Assembly (NCBI GenBank): GCA_002633005.1
Contig: NMRA01000614.1
Coordinates: 33,636-75,564 of the forward strand
Origin: Phoronis australis
Lineage: Eukaryota > Phoronida > Phoronidae
DNA length: 41,929 bases
Direction: 5' to 3'
Shown: positions 1 to 11,122 of the stretch, piece by piece
Position numbering within the stretch: position 1 is the stretch's first letter
Layout of the letters: each line of letters begins with the position of its first letter
The notes under the pieces: model-generated
What the model saw: the letters and a program-made list of their open reading frames with translations, nothing else
Told to the model about the DNA's origin: nothing
Databases searched by the model: none
Made by a program: the position numbers and the translations under genes

Positions 1-3000
1 GCACACATTTAAATCTTGTTTCATCCATATAATTTTAATTACCGGGGTTAATTAATAAACACAAAATTTCCATACGCTCTTGCTGTTTTATTTTCGGGGC
101 AGTCAAGGGGGAGGGGGGCGCGGGCCCCCTGGCCCACCCCTAAATCCGCCTATGAGGCGTTATACAGGTAAAGCTTAGCGGCAGCTGGGATAATCGCCGC
201 CCGGAGAAGAAGACAGCGGTGCGACCTCTCACCCTGGTCATCACCAATTTTGCGTTACCTCTACCTTCCCCTGATGGTCACTATTGCAGCCCCCCTTCTT
301 CACCGCGAAACTGGTGGCAAAACTTTAATATGGAAGGGTGACACCCCTGACTGATTTAGGATGATGCGAGGGGATAAGCAAACTTCGCGATAGCAATAAA
401 AACTGTATTTTTCACGGTTTTGTGGTCGTGCTCGGATGAACTAAATTATGCAATTCAATAAGGGACGAAATTGGCGTAGATCAGCAGCCGATTTTGGTAG
501 TGACACGGGGATCAGTTGGTAGAGAACGAGGACCAGTTGACTTGTTAAACATATCTGCCTCGCAATAACCTCTTAAATCTTGCTACAGGAATGCCCGTGT
601 GACCACTTGAGGGCGCCTATGGGTGGATTTATGCCTCCCACGTGGACACGGTCATGTAAAAAAGCCCCGCCGGTATGCTGTTTTAGGGGTTATGCGAATA
701 GTTCTCTTCGAAATTCCTGATTACAGCCTTGCAAAACCCAGAGATAGCAACGCACCCTCGAAAAATTTACTACGGCTATAAGATTTTTACAAAACCCCGT
801 CTTTTTCTGGAAGAATCTATAAAATTTCAGAATCACCGGTAAAATCTTAATCCAGCATTTTCTTCCCATCGTCTACGCGCCGTAGACGATACCTCAGCTA
901 AGCCCTCAAGTACTGATATTTCAACTACGTCAAGTGCCCACCGTAGACTGATGGGCAAAACACCCTCCCGAGGGGATACCTGAGGACAAAATGCTCTCCA
1001 GAGACGATGCCTGTGAACGCAAAATATACGCCCGATGTTTACTACTCGTTTCCAATAATCTACAAACAGATAAAAACAGAGTCTGTTCATTCCAGACAAG
1101 CTAGAGACGAGACATGTACTTAAAAATACAATAGTCACGATTACTATGGATTCACCTACATCAATATGAAACACCATTACATTGAACAAGCAAGTCCTAG
1201 CTGGCAACCATCGCAAATCTCTCACATTGTCTAGTGCCATCAAGGAGGAAAACCCTTGCTCTCGATCAATAGAAGAATGGTTAGCATTCATTCGATTAAA
1301 CAAATCTGACGAAAGGTCAAGGTAAGCTGGCCATTGTATTGAAACCTGAACTTCGCTTTTGACAGCCCCACACTGGCACAGGTTACAGGTTCTATCCTCA
1401 TGTCTCAAACTGCACCTGTACCTACATGTAGCTCAAACCCAATGGAGTTAGTACCTGACCTGAAATCTGCCAGAACCCTTCACTCCCTTCGACTTAAGTT
1501 ACTATGGTTTAAGTGGTTCAGATCCTAGAGTGGCATTTCTATGCAGAGTTAAGTTTGTTTTCCGACGCCGGTCTATAACCCTGCTTAATTCTAATATCCC
1601 CAGTCACTGCTTACTGGGGTTTCTATATTTAATAAACTGATCACATGGCACTCCTTTACATAACGTAGAATTGTCGTGAGGACTTGACAGGGACCTCAGG
1701 GGTCTCACACTCCACTGATTTATCCACAGTATTTTGAAAAAGCTTTGCCCAATCACACATTGTGTGTCATAGAAGAGATAAGCATACCTGCAGCTGACGC
1801 AGCAAGTAGAACTACTCTCGTTAATCACATTGGTGTAGCCAGTTGAACTGTGGTTTTCTGTTGACCCCAGACCGTCCGGAGTTGCACCATATACCAACTC
1901 CGGACTGTCTCTCACGACGATTTAGCGTTATGAAATATCCACCACAATCTGTATAACATCAGTTTAAAAAATTCAATGACACTTCATAGTGCCACTCGAA
2001 GAATATCCTTGGCAATATGAGAACCTAGGCATGTTACTGCATGCACCAAAACTGAATCACGCTAAACCACCGCTTGTGACCGTGAGTTTTCCAACACATG
2101 TCCCCCAACGACTTGTATAATTCCACAAAAATAGGTAATGAATAACAGTAATTGATTACATGATGGACCGTCTCCAAGAACGGGCCCGTTCACATGAGGG
2201 ATTGCACAACTAAAAAAAATTGTCAAGAGTAGCAGTTGCTGCCCACTTCAAAAAGGTTAACCCCTTTATATGGAAGAATTGACTATAATTACAAAAAACA
2301 GGAGATTGACTATTGATTCCATAATCAGGTCTTTCTTTCAAAAGAGTATCAAAGAGCATAACAAAAACTGGAAAGAACATGAGTTTATGTAGTGGTAGGG
2401 AGTGGCGTGAATATGGAAGGATGTGCCATTTCAGAAAACAGAATCAAAGCAGCATTTGATGCTTTCATCGCAGCCCCCTCCAGGGAATGGAGGTACAGCA
2501 CGGCTTAATAGATTCATGAACTAAAAGAATGCAAAAACTGACAGCTTTGAATTCGTTAGAAATGTTGTTTTGAATTTGAAACTGAAACTCTGAAAAGATT
2601 GCACTAGGAAGTTTCGAATGGCAAATATCAGGGTTTCCGGAAGTAAGCTTGGACAAAACATGCTGCAGCTTTTAAGAACAAATGAAAAAGTGCCACAGGT
2701 GTGGCAAAGACAAAATCTCGCACTCAGAAGGATGACTGGTTTCCGCACCTGCATCTTTTTTTGCACGGGCTATTATCTTCAGGGATCTACGCCATCTTGA
2801 GGCTTAGGGACGAGGCTGGCCTCTGCGTAGGAATGCTTCGCGTCTGTTGCAGTGCCGCCGTGTGACTCTGAAGATTTGGTCCCGACATATTCCTGATGTT
2901 ACCACAGAATCAATTACAGTGTTTAACTTCTACTGTGTTCTTACCACCGTCCGCCATGACAGTCTCGAAAACAGAAATAGTTGTTGTATGGCCACAGTCT

Positions 3001-3422
3001 TGTCAACTTACATGTACATGTATGGAGGGTGTACTCCATGTATTGTTTACGATCTTAGCACATTCTTCAGCGGCGTACGGCGGATTACCGGAAAGACGTG
3101 AACCGGCAAAGTATGAAGGGGACTTATGTCGTCTAGAGACTCTAATAAACTCTGATTGGCTATTGTCATATTCTTCGTGACAGTTATTACTATTGCTCCT
3201 CACACGTACACTGTAGGCCTAATGGTCTAGTAAGTCATTGGTCAGCCATGCCTGGACTTTTACTAAGTTGTCCTGCGCCTAGATATATGGTCACCGAGAG
3301 TTGAGCTCGAGAGTCGTAGATTTCATTAAGCAAATTTGTTGTTTTTGTAGTTGTCTCAATTACCAATGTGTTTTCATTTTCCAACCATTGGCCGGTCTAG
3401 CACACATTGTCCGTCTTTCCAG
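1..3422. other. Upstream region, no convincing exon
   Basis: Apart from a transposon end at 99-156 I see nothing firm here. Upstream exons of gene 1 should lie here or before the window. I searched by eye for signal peptide, PAN and CTHRC1 motifs with phase-1 donors and found none. A 191-residue open frame on the minus strand (833-1408) has no recognisable domain and no cysteine or motif pattern linking it to the neighbours. Confidence 0.5.
99..156. repeat. Transposon end, GGATTTAGGGG-type (fragment)
   Basis: A GC-rich block reads, on the minus strand, as GGCGGATTTAGGGGTGGGCC followed by a G/C run. This looks like the terminal repeat of a small non-autonomous DNA element. The same end type is seen at 23962-24000, 34400-34556 and 39701-39859. 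Only one end is visible here. Confidence 0.45.
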
Positions 3423-3590
3423 ATAACGGCCTGCGTACCGTTTCGGGTACGGGTGACATGTCAACGTGTGTTTTTCCTTTCGTCTACAATGGACAGTCAT
3501 ACTCCACTTGCACAGATGTCAGTTACAATCGTCTGTGGTGTGCAACAACGTCCAACTACGACAAAGACGGAAAATGGGGAATTTGTCCAG
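3423..3590 (+). CDS. Gene 1 exon: fibronectin type II domain
   Basis: This 168-nt exon enters and leaves in phase 1. Its peptide contains [15 protein letters not shown] followed by [18 protein letters not shown], the full FN2 signature with four cysteines and the WC.TT.NYD.D.KWG.C core. FN2 domains bind collagen/gelatin and some glycans in known proteins. The acceptor is taken as the AG at 3421-3422 after a pyrimidine-rich run, because this gives the phase-1 entry used by all later modules; an alternative AG at 3399-3400 would add a few residues. The donor is GT at 3591. A single FN2 domain on one symmetric exon is the usual arrangement for shuffled domains. No equivalent exon was found in gene 2. 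Confidence 0.9.
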
Positions 3591-4034
3591 GTAGCAATTT
3601 CCTCCGACGCTACCGTAGGGAGCGAGGAAGAGAGGCGAGGGGGACCAATGTGTGAATCTGTAAATATTGGTCGGTAATACAGAGGAAATGGAAATTATCA
3701 ATTTGAATTTCAATCACTTGCTCAGAAAAAATAACGCAGTGCCTCAAAGTGCCCAGGCAAACCAACAGTTGCAGGCTGGGTAAATTCATAAATAATTCAA
3801 AAAACTATTGAGTGTAACTTAAAGATCCTCTAGCTTAAAAAATAAGTGTTCATCAATGTTTGGTGACGTCGGAGATCAAGTATGTTGTTAAAGGATTCAA
3901 ACATAGCTGATTACTAAAAATGTCCAACATTATGAAATTTCATCTTCTCTTTACCCGCGTTATCCCGCAATTTTATTTCTCAATTGAGTTTTTGACGATT
4001 GCCATTAAAAACCCCATTTCGTTTCTGATTGCAG

Positions 4035-4117
4035 GTACTTGTCCCGGTCTATCTAGATTCAACATTAGGCAGTATGTTTGGAAGAAGGAAAAGAGCACCG
4101 ATAACGGAGAAATTCGT
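4035..4117 (+). CDS. Gene 1, module A exon a (start of CTHRC1-like domain)
   Basis: 83 nt, phase 1 in, phase 0 out, between ..TTGCAG and GTGAGT. It encodes LSRFNIRQYVWKKEKSTDNG and close neighbours. It is clearly homologous to 30113-30195 of gene 2, which has LSRFNTRQYVWREESNTTNG. It occupies the place of the variable N-terminal part of the CTHRC1 C-terminal domain, where similarity to vertebrate proteins is weak, so assignment rests on its position and on the paralogous copy. Confidence 0.85.
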
Positions 4118-4460
4118 GTGAGTCATTTCTGTTCAACAAGGTCCCAGATGTGCAGCAAAGAATTGTCTTTGTGTACATGTACACTTTACACCGGCTGTAA
4201 AGTGTATAGGTGGAGCTGAAGCTATGTAGACCTAGAACTAAGGCTTCACAAGACAGTAAATCCTGTTTCGGTGATTTTACAATAATTTAGATTTGCCACC
4301 GCCATGATGGATCTCTGCTATTGCATAACGGAAGGCACTTCTGTGTTTTATTGATATTTTAACAAAAGTTGTTCGAAAAAACGACAACAAGATTTGCCCA
4401 CTTTCACTTCTTTACCTTTTTCATGTATCCGTGGATAATCAGAATGTTCCAATCTTCCAG

Positions 4461-4662
4461 TCGTTCGATTACTACAAGCGCAGCGGCGACACGGCAATTC
4501 ACGTGACCTATCAGGCGAGTTTTTATGCTGGAAGTTTTGGCTCCGTTCGATATTCTATCAAGTTTAACTCGAATGACTGCACATCTCCGGGAGAAATAAA
4601 CGTTGTGGTGGGACACCAGAGTGAAAGTTTCACCCATGCCATTCACGACGGCTTAAATCTGG
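4461..4662 (+). CDS. Gene 1, module A exon b (CTHRC1-like core)
   Basis: 202 nt, phase 0 to 1, after ..CTTCCAG and before GTAATC. Peptide segments include SFDYYKRSGDTAIHVTYQ, then GSVRYSIKFNSNDCTSPGEI. The latter lines up with the RWYFTFNGAECSGPLPIEA stretch of vertebrate CTHRC1: aromatic-rich strand, N..(D/E)C, then PG.I. The cysteine and Arg-Trp just before this strand in CTHRC1 (and in modules B and C) are replaced here by G-S-V-R. By hand count 46 of 68 residues match gene 2 exon 30425-30626. Confidence 0.9.
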
Positions 4663-5256
4663 GTAATCAACTGCTGACTACTCTAATCTTCAAATAGACA
4701 AACAGCTAAGTATGTAAATCTGTCTGTCTTTTCTTAAGGTACACGTACTAATAAAAATGCGTAACAACTGCATGTGTTAACTATTACAGAGGCCCTTGGC
4801 AATCAAAATACTCTGATTTAAACCCCTTTTCGTTATAAAGTTGATCTCAATTTGTTCCTTACTCTGTTAAGGAATAGAATGCAAAACTGGCAGTTTGTTA
4901 GTGGCAAGACCCATCTTGGCACAATTAGACGCCTCGCCGTGGCAAGACATTTTTGACCATGATCTCAAGCAATATCTAAGATCTTCGCATTAGTCCAGGA
5001 ATCGTCTCCGATCATAGTATGGGACAATTTCGGAACATGTGCCAAGTGCTGAGTGTTTACCCTTGAAAAGCATTGCTGTAGCTCATTATTTGTCAGTGAT
5101 GTTGAACCTTTGGTAAACCAGCATATCCAATCATGAAATGGTGCAAATGGCATGAGATTGTTCTTAATATGTAACCATGCAGGTTTGTGTCAGACCCATT
5201 TTCCGAATGGACAGTCCTCTGATCAGAACACGTTAGCCAATGCGTTTTCTTTGCAG

Positions 5257-5412
5257 TTTCTGGAATGTGCGACAACATTGGTGCTGGTCACGTTGTCATC
5301 AGTATTCACATTGAAACAGCGTCGGGCCAAAACGTGGACGGCTATACCGGTTGGAACTCCAACTGCCGTTTAATTGTTGAGGAAATACGTTATGATCAGG
5401 ATATCAGCGCAG
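5257..5412 (+). CDS. Gene 1, module A exon c (end of CTHRC1-like domain)
   Basis: 156 nt, phase 1 to 1, after TTTGCAG and before GTTAGG. It encodes MCDNIGAGHVVISIHIE and, further on, DGYTGWNSNCRLIVEEIRYD. These match the CTHRC1 C-terminal pattern: (G/M)-x-C-(E/D)-x-I-x-AG-x-V, then TGWNS..R.I.EE. The middle is one residue longer than gene 2 exon 32512-32664. The cysteine in WNSNCRL is absent from the gene 2 copy, where it is Ser. Confidence 0.92.
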
Positions 5413-8047
5413 GTTAGGAGTTTATGATGGTCATACTGAAAAGTTCCATTTACACAGTCTCGGAGATTTTACGGTTATGTAAGACTTCAGCGCCCGGCTG
5501 CATGAAACAGTCCCAAATAATGGATTCAACTAAGTTCTCTAACTCTTTTGCATATTTATGTCGTTTTTTAGTCGTATGTGCAATCTTTTTATATCATTTC
5601 ACCTAATGCCATTTTCTAATAACTGAATATTGAGCCCTGAGTTCACTGAAAACTAATAGCGGCCCATTCCTTACATTTAATTTTCGATAATATTGAGAAT
5701 TCAATGTTTAGTTCACCCTCAATTTGTATCAAACTCAAAAGACTTCTTATTAATGAAATTAAAACAGCATAATATAGGAAACTCCGTGCTTTCACAAGTC
5801 CACAAATACGCAGGAGATTCAGGGAACTTACTTCTAGTTGAGTCCCAAGCAGGAACTGTTTCAGGCAACCCGGCACAGAACATCGTGACACAGAAATGAC
5901 TGATCGGATTGAAATGAAATTTTCAAATAATTATTATGCTTTGTACAGTGTTCTCCACTAAGCTATTAGTAATTGTTATGTGATTCTCTTTTACAAAATT
6001 GGCTAAGAATATGTTTTTTAATGAACAAATTCAAGAGCATCCTAAAGCGAGAACGAAATGATAGTTTAAATAACTGAAACACTGTTTTGGTGTCTAATCT
6101 TGACTCTTCCCATCAAATGAAATTTAATTATGATATTAATGCCGTTGTTTTGCTTGATATTACTAAAAAGAAATGGTCACGTGACTCAAGCAATTGAAAA
6201 ATGACATATGGACAACAATCAAGTTGTATAGGCTTTTTAGTTTCAGAAAATGTGTACTTTAAGTGAGCCAGGTGATGTAATTTTGATGACATTTGACTGA
6301 ATTCACAGACTTGTCGATAAGGTCCAAAACGTTAGCGATGGAACTTCTGCGTCAACATGCACATGTGTACGTTTACATTAGCATGAGACACCGGCCGTAC
6401 TTCCCCGAGCAGTCTGGAGTATAGTTTGGTGGTTTAGCGGTCAACTGCACTGCTACTACAAAATGTATCCCGTTTTAAACTACTATACTTAAAAAAGAAA
6501 ACATCTACACGTATGTTATGTTTTGTGCTTGAAATTGTTGGTTCAAAACGAACGTCAGAATTATGAATCAGAAGCTTCCAACACCAAATCTTGTACTTAC
6601 CTGTTCTTGGTAGTACTTCTCTCTAAGACATTTTGCGTGCTGCAACATTGATTGTTATCATTTTTATCATCGACATGCTACTCGTGGCAAACGCGGTTTG
6701 ACTTGTAAAATCCAGACGTCGCACAGGATCTGGCTTGACCAACAAAAACGAAGTACAGCTTTTTACATGAAGTAATTTACCCTCAGGCGCCAAAGACTGA
6801 TGCCAAACATGAACACTTACATTGAAGTACCGTATTTGCCTTCATACGATGTTTGTTAAGCACACGGAGCCAGCATCTAGAAATGTGTAATGGGACGGAT
6901 ACAAAATATAGATTGTCGGTTTGTCTGTTAAACATCTCCATTTTTATGAATAAAGAAATTTGGCAGGAGCATGCCTGATTAGAGGTTGGCGGGAAATGTA
7001 GGTTCACATTCTCTGTGTTGATTTCCTTGGACATAAGACACTTGCGAGAAAATGTACTGTGATCACGTGCTTATCTTATAATGCATGGCAAGTTCACGCA
7101 GACTTGCGTGATCTTGCAGTTTGGCGAGTTTCCTGCGTCTGTAGAACTCAGCCCTGATTTCATTCCGCTAGGAATGAACCTCACTTACCACTACCTACTG
7201 CACGTTCGACGTTTCTAATACCACTAATTTGATCACAACATGTGTTCAGTCAACTTTGATGTCGACTTATTTTTCTCCCCGCTTAAAATCTGATATAACT
7301 GCCAATATGACAAAGCAATCCATAAATAGATATTGATTTTTCTCACTTTTGCCACCGCGATTGATTTGTTAATTGGCGGATAAGTTTTTTACTTTCTTAC
7401 TTCCTCATCATACATCGTTTATCCAAAACTCCATAATAGTAGTTGTCTGAAAAAAAACAAATAATCCAACACTACGTGGTTTATTCCAAAATTTATTCCT
7501 AGCTTTCAATGGAGCATTTTGATGATCGAATACTGCATGAATTACTGAGGTCTGTTTCATGGAGAATGATTTTAATAACTACGGAGATTTTGTCTTGCGC
7601 TCCACATAAGTATTTCAGAAAAGTGATTAAACCGTCACTGTGCAAAACCCCTAAGTCTCTGAGAACATAGACGTAACTGTGCTAGTTACTGAACTAATTT
7701 CTATGAATTATTTTTAGACTACGATGCGTCTATGATTACTTTGCTAAACCTGTTCCAGCAGTCTCGAAATACCGTACACATAACCAAACGAAGCGACAAA
7801 TTTAAAACATGGAGTTTCAGGTGTCTTGTTTTGGAATGTCGTCGACATACATGATGCAACGAGTCATCTATTCGTGTGTGTTCCCAACAATCTCTCGAAT
7901 GAAGCCTTTGTGATCACATACTTTGCTTGCAATACGACGTTTTGCGTGCTCTGCACTTTTTGCGTGCTCTGCACTTTTTGCAAGGTTTTTGTGGTTATGG
8001 AACGTACGCCTCATGTCCGTTTGACAGACTTTGAACGTATTTTTCAG
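5413..8047 (+). other. Gene 1 intron 4 (between modules A and B)
   Basis: A 2.6-kb AT-rich intron. It holds a fold-back element at about 5490-5880 and a perfect 18-bp tandem duplication (TTTTTGCGTGCTCTGCAC type) near 7938-7980. I see no further exon: module A ends in phase 1 and module B starts in phase 1, so none is needed. Confidence 0.7.
5490..5880. mobile_element. Fold-back MITE-like element
   Basis: The left side reads CCGGCTGCATGAAACAGTCC and the right side, reverse-complemented, reads CCGGGTTGCCTGAAACAGTT. Both continue into related sequence (CTAAGTTC.. / GTAAGTTCCC.., then GTTTGTGG/TTTATG-like). The inverted arms are about 75-90 bp and the whole element about 390 bp. A relative starts near 16850, and a fragment is at about 34990-35075. 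No coding capacity. Ends are approximate. Confidence 0.6.
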
Positions 8048-8154
8048 TAATTACGACAGATAGCGCCGCACATCGATTGCCAGAACATAACATCCACCAA
8101 TTTTGGCCGCAAACAATGAATCGTAACACCCAAGCAGGTCCTATCAGCGGCATG
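8048..8154 (+). CDS. Gene 1, module B exon a
   Basis: 107 nt, phase 1 to 0, after TTTTTCAG and before GTAAGG. It encodes VITTDSAAHRLPEHNIHQFW and more. It is nearly identical over its first half to gene 2 exon 36187-36293 (25 of 36 residues by hand count, with the first 19 differing at one site). It opens the second, carboxy-terminal CTHRC1-like module of gene 1. Confidence 0.88.
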
Positions 8155-8723
8155 GTAAGGGTCACATGTATAGTACTTGATATCTACCTCCTACAGTGGT
8201 CTTATTTTTATATGTTCTATACCGTCTACTCCACGTTTTTTATTGTATGTATGTATTCATGCATGTATTACAATATATGTTTGTTTGTTCATGATTGCAT
8301 GCTTGCTTACACGTTTATACAACTGTGCGTATATGAATTGCCTGCTGCCAGTAGAGACACTATTAATTAAGTTATGTTTCGTGTAAACGGAACATTGTTT
8401 TCAACCGAACCTATTGCGAAGGCACTGCCCTGCAAAATGGTTAGAAATACAATTGTGGTGTTACAGTGTATATTAGAAATAGTTTGAGAATGTAACGATG
8501 AGTAATCATGCCATTGATCAGTTAATAACTATTAAGATATGAGAAACTCTACTCAGTCTCACATCTTGTCCCTGTTTGACAGCCCTTATGCAAACATATT
8601 CACGACGGCAAAAGGGATTGTGTAAAACATTGAGAGTTATACAACCTAAAGTGAAGAATTATTTGGATTTCGAGTACGAAGATTACACCCAGAGCCTAAC
8701 AAGTCTCCCGTTTGTGATTTCAG

Positions 8724-8925
8724 GATGGCGTATATGTAAAGCAATCATCGCAGAGTTACCTCAGGGTCTACTACCAAGGTGACGCTCGGGAAATGTCGTT
8801 ATGCTCGCGATGGTACTTGACGCTAAACAGTAATGAGTGTTCCGATCCTGGACCCATTGAAGGTCGTGTCTATCAAAACAATCTCCACGACTCCAACAAA
8901 GATAATCGTCACCATCCTTTCATAA
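8724..8925 (+). CDS. Gene 1, module B exon b (CTHRC1-like core)
   Basis: 202 nt, phase 0 to 1, after ATTTCAG and before GTAAGT. It encodes SYLRVYYQGDAREMSLCSRW continuing into YLTLNSNECSDPGPIEGRVY. This is the most CTHRC1-like stretch in gene 1: it keeps the cysteine before RWY, the second cysteine in N.EC, and the PGPIE turn seen as PLPIEA in vertebrate CTHRC1. The exon length equals that of the module A core exon even though the residues differ a lot. Confidence 0.92.
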
Positions 8926-10967
8926 GTAAGTGAACCTGAAACGAACATCGTGAAGGGCAAGTCAATGTCCGGTTCTCCTATAAACACATTTCAGCTTATT
9001 GTAGTTCAATTATTGTTGTTCACTGTGCGGGCAGCAAGTCATTTGACGCAGTTGGCCTGGTATGGATGAGGTTCCGGAATGGCCCCCACTAAGTACAAAA
9101 TGATACGGGTAACACGTTGTTGGGTCGATTTTGTCACTTCACTCAGTGGTGCGTGCGCAGTATGATCACTGAAAAGTAGCTACAGTGCACATTAACATGG
9201 CTCCGACAGCCTCACGCTACACACATTTCAGTTTTAGGTTGTTTACTCGCCTCACTTAGGGATGTTCTACACCGTGTATGTGACATACGCCCCGTGGCTT
9301 TGTTGCAAGGGAACTATATCAGAGATACCTTGACCCCTGTTTTACCTGTGAAGTCCTAGTGTACTTGTAAAGAATTGCGACTTAATCATTCCGTCAACTC
9401 TTTCATGGCATAGTCTGTTATTCGGGGGTACATGTAAATGTTTCATTTCGAGTATAGCGTGATACATCATTTCAAATTCCTGGGTAGATTTTTGTACACT
9501 CAAGAATCTAGCTAAGGACCTAGGGTGACCACGTGTTTCGCTTTTGCAATACATTGCGATATCTCGCGAAGTCTTGCGAGTCTCGCAAGAAGTAGGTCTA
9601 CGGATATTGGGTGGCGAATTCCTCGTGAAAGTTGGTTTCTTTCTTGCTGGTATAACAAAGTTTCAAAACATCACACAGACAGGAGCAATCGCCTTGTAAA
9701 ACACCTCCATTGATTCATGCAGTGAGAATGCACTGGCGAGATTATCTGTGTCTGCACATTGCCAACGTTGTTACTTAGGCCTATTCGATGTAGACATTGT
9801 CATAGTTTAAGGTACGTAACCCCGAACGATACGTGAGAACATACAGTTGTGTGTCTACGGGAACGCTAACTGAAGCTGGGATTTGTTTTTGGGATTACCA
9901 GGGGCACGGGTTTTCGTGACGACAACGTCAGGCATATTCTAATGTAGCGTGACGTGTAAAATCTGCTCGTTCAAATGTTAAAAATAGTCCTGTTTGTGAC
10001 GGAGTAATCAATGAATTTTAAGAGGAGGCAGCGTGGCCTTGTGAAATAGGTGTTCTCTTCCTATATTTGAGGTTGTGGTTCGAGTCCCACTGGGACACAC
10101 TGATAGACCTTGAGTCACGTCTGTAGTTGCTCAGCTCGCTTTTAATTGCATATTTTGAAGTAAAGCCGATGGTTTCAGGTGATATGTGCAGTGGGCGCAT
10201 CAAAGAACAGGTCTGGTACGAGGTATACAAGGGCACCTCCAATTATTATTCAGTCAATGAATTTCGCTCAGCCCACTGTATAATTGTGTTAAGTCAGTCT
10301 TGAGAACGGATTGCATAAAAACCTTGACTAAACCCCCGTGATTTTTGAAGATGACGGTGGGGATGGCAATCTTCGTTTCCAAACCCTACACTGTTGGAAT
10401 CAGGCTAGTATCAGTGTCGACCATTGGCTGTATGGGGTATTCTAATCAAGAATTGCTTTCTATTCACGATCTAACGTTTCAACTATGCTTCACGTCGTCA
10501 TTCTTGGGGGTGTTTAAACAGTCCTTGTCAGCACTATATGCCTAAAAGCTTTGTCGATAACGATGTATGTATTCGCATAAACCCCAGTGCACTCCGATAA
10601 ATTATTTACGATGAGCATAGTACTTCAGAAAACGTCACAAAATAAGTTAGAGTTCGAGTACGAGTGTTGCAGATATTAGATTTCGGACCGTTGCGTCCTC
10701 CCGTAGATGATTGTTGTTTTGGTGTAGTTTGTTTGCTCCCTGAAGCTCATGTAACGCCGTCTCAGAACACGCTAATTTCATCTCCTGTTTTTCTGAATCA
10801 TATGACTCGATTCAACGATTTTTTCGAGCAATGTTTTAACAGTCACTCTGTTTTTATAGAATAAATCTGAATTCTCTACTTTTTACTTGCTTACTTGTTT
10901 TGTTGGGATAAGTAGTTTAGATAGCTAGTGCAAATTAACAATACGTTTACCTTCTTGTGTTTTTCAG
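8926..10967 (+). other. Gene 1 intron 6, carrying a SINE
   Basis: A 2.0-kb intron between the core and terminal exons of module B. It contains the SINE at 10019-10253. Short GCGA/TCTCGCAAGA palindromic patches occur near 9555-9590. No other exon was recognised. Confidence 0.7.
10019..10253 (+). mobile_element. tRNA-derived SINE, copy 1
   Basis: A 235-bp element with a pol III B box (GGTTCGAGTCC at 10077-10087) and an A-box-like GTGGCCTTGTG upstream. It is flanked by a perfect 11-bp direct repeat, TCAATGAATTT, at 10008-10018 and 10254-10264. The direct repeat marks it as an insertion by target-primed reverse transcription. Its body is shared with 28584-28827, including the GAGGAGGCAG start, the CCCACTGGG(A/C)CACAC box and a TGGTTYCAGGTGAT segment. 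It lies inside a gene 1 intron in sense orientation. Confidence 0.85.
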
Positions 10968-11122
10968 TTGACGGATTTTGTAAGCTACCTGCCGGCTCTT
11001 ACACCATACGTCTAAATGTTCAGAATTGTGGAAGCGTTATCAACGCCCCTTATACCTGCTGGAACTCAGCATGTCGCTTGGTCGCGCAGGAGGTGTACCC
11101 AGTAGATCTAGTTTCTGTGTAA
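10968..11122 (+). CDS. Gene 1, module B exon c and stop codon
   Basis: Terminal coding exon, phase 1 in, after TTTTTCAG. It encodes IDGFCKLPAGSYTIRLNVQ, then YTCWNSACRLVAQEVYP, and ends with TAA at 11120-11122. This matches the CTHRC1 C-terminus (LCE.I.AG......TGWNS.SR.I.EEL), and like CTHRC1 the chain ends shortly after the E-E/Q-E strand. It carries extra cysteines on both sides of WNSA. A variant ATTAAA signal sits at 11140-11145, too close to the stop to be a confident poly(A) signal; no plain AATAAA follows nearby. Confidence 0.9.

Larger units (their letters stand above)
3423..11122 (+). other. Gene 1: secreted FN2 + CTHRC1-like x2 protein (5'-partial)
   Basis: Seven exons (3423-3590, 4035-4117, 4461-4662, 5257-5412, 8048-8154, 8724-8925, 10968-11122) join in one open frame of 357 residues plus a TAA stop. 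The order is one fibronectin type II domain, CTHRC1-like module A (exons 2-4) and CTHRC1-like module B (exons 5-7). Every junction has AG before and GT after the exon, and phases agree throughout. The first recognised exon enters in phase 1, so at least one upstream exon exists. By analogy with gene 2 it should carry a signal peptide and perhaps a PAN domain and another CTHRC1-like module, but I could not find these in 1-3422. Family knowledge: vertebrate CTHRC1 is a secreted glycoprotein with one such C-terminal domain after a short collagen stretch. No collagen stretch is seen here. The product is probably extracellular. Gene structure is well supported; function is inferred. Confidence 0.85.

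Noticed and set aside
833-1408. 191-residue open frame on the minus strand
   Set aside because: No recognisable domain, no splice-site support and no motif shared with the neighbours; a frame of this length can occur by chance in 42 kb.
2854-3033. Possible upstream gene 1 exon after GTTGCAG or CCACAG with a cysteine-containing frame (SCQLTCTCMEG)
   Set aside because: The phase-1 reading after GTTGCAG hits a stop after about 14 codons. The open frame shares only a loose C..C.C.M.G ending with gene 2 exon 2 and has no clear donor.
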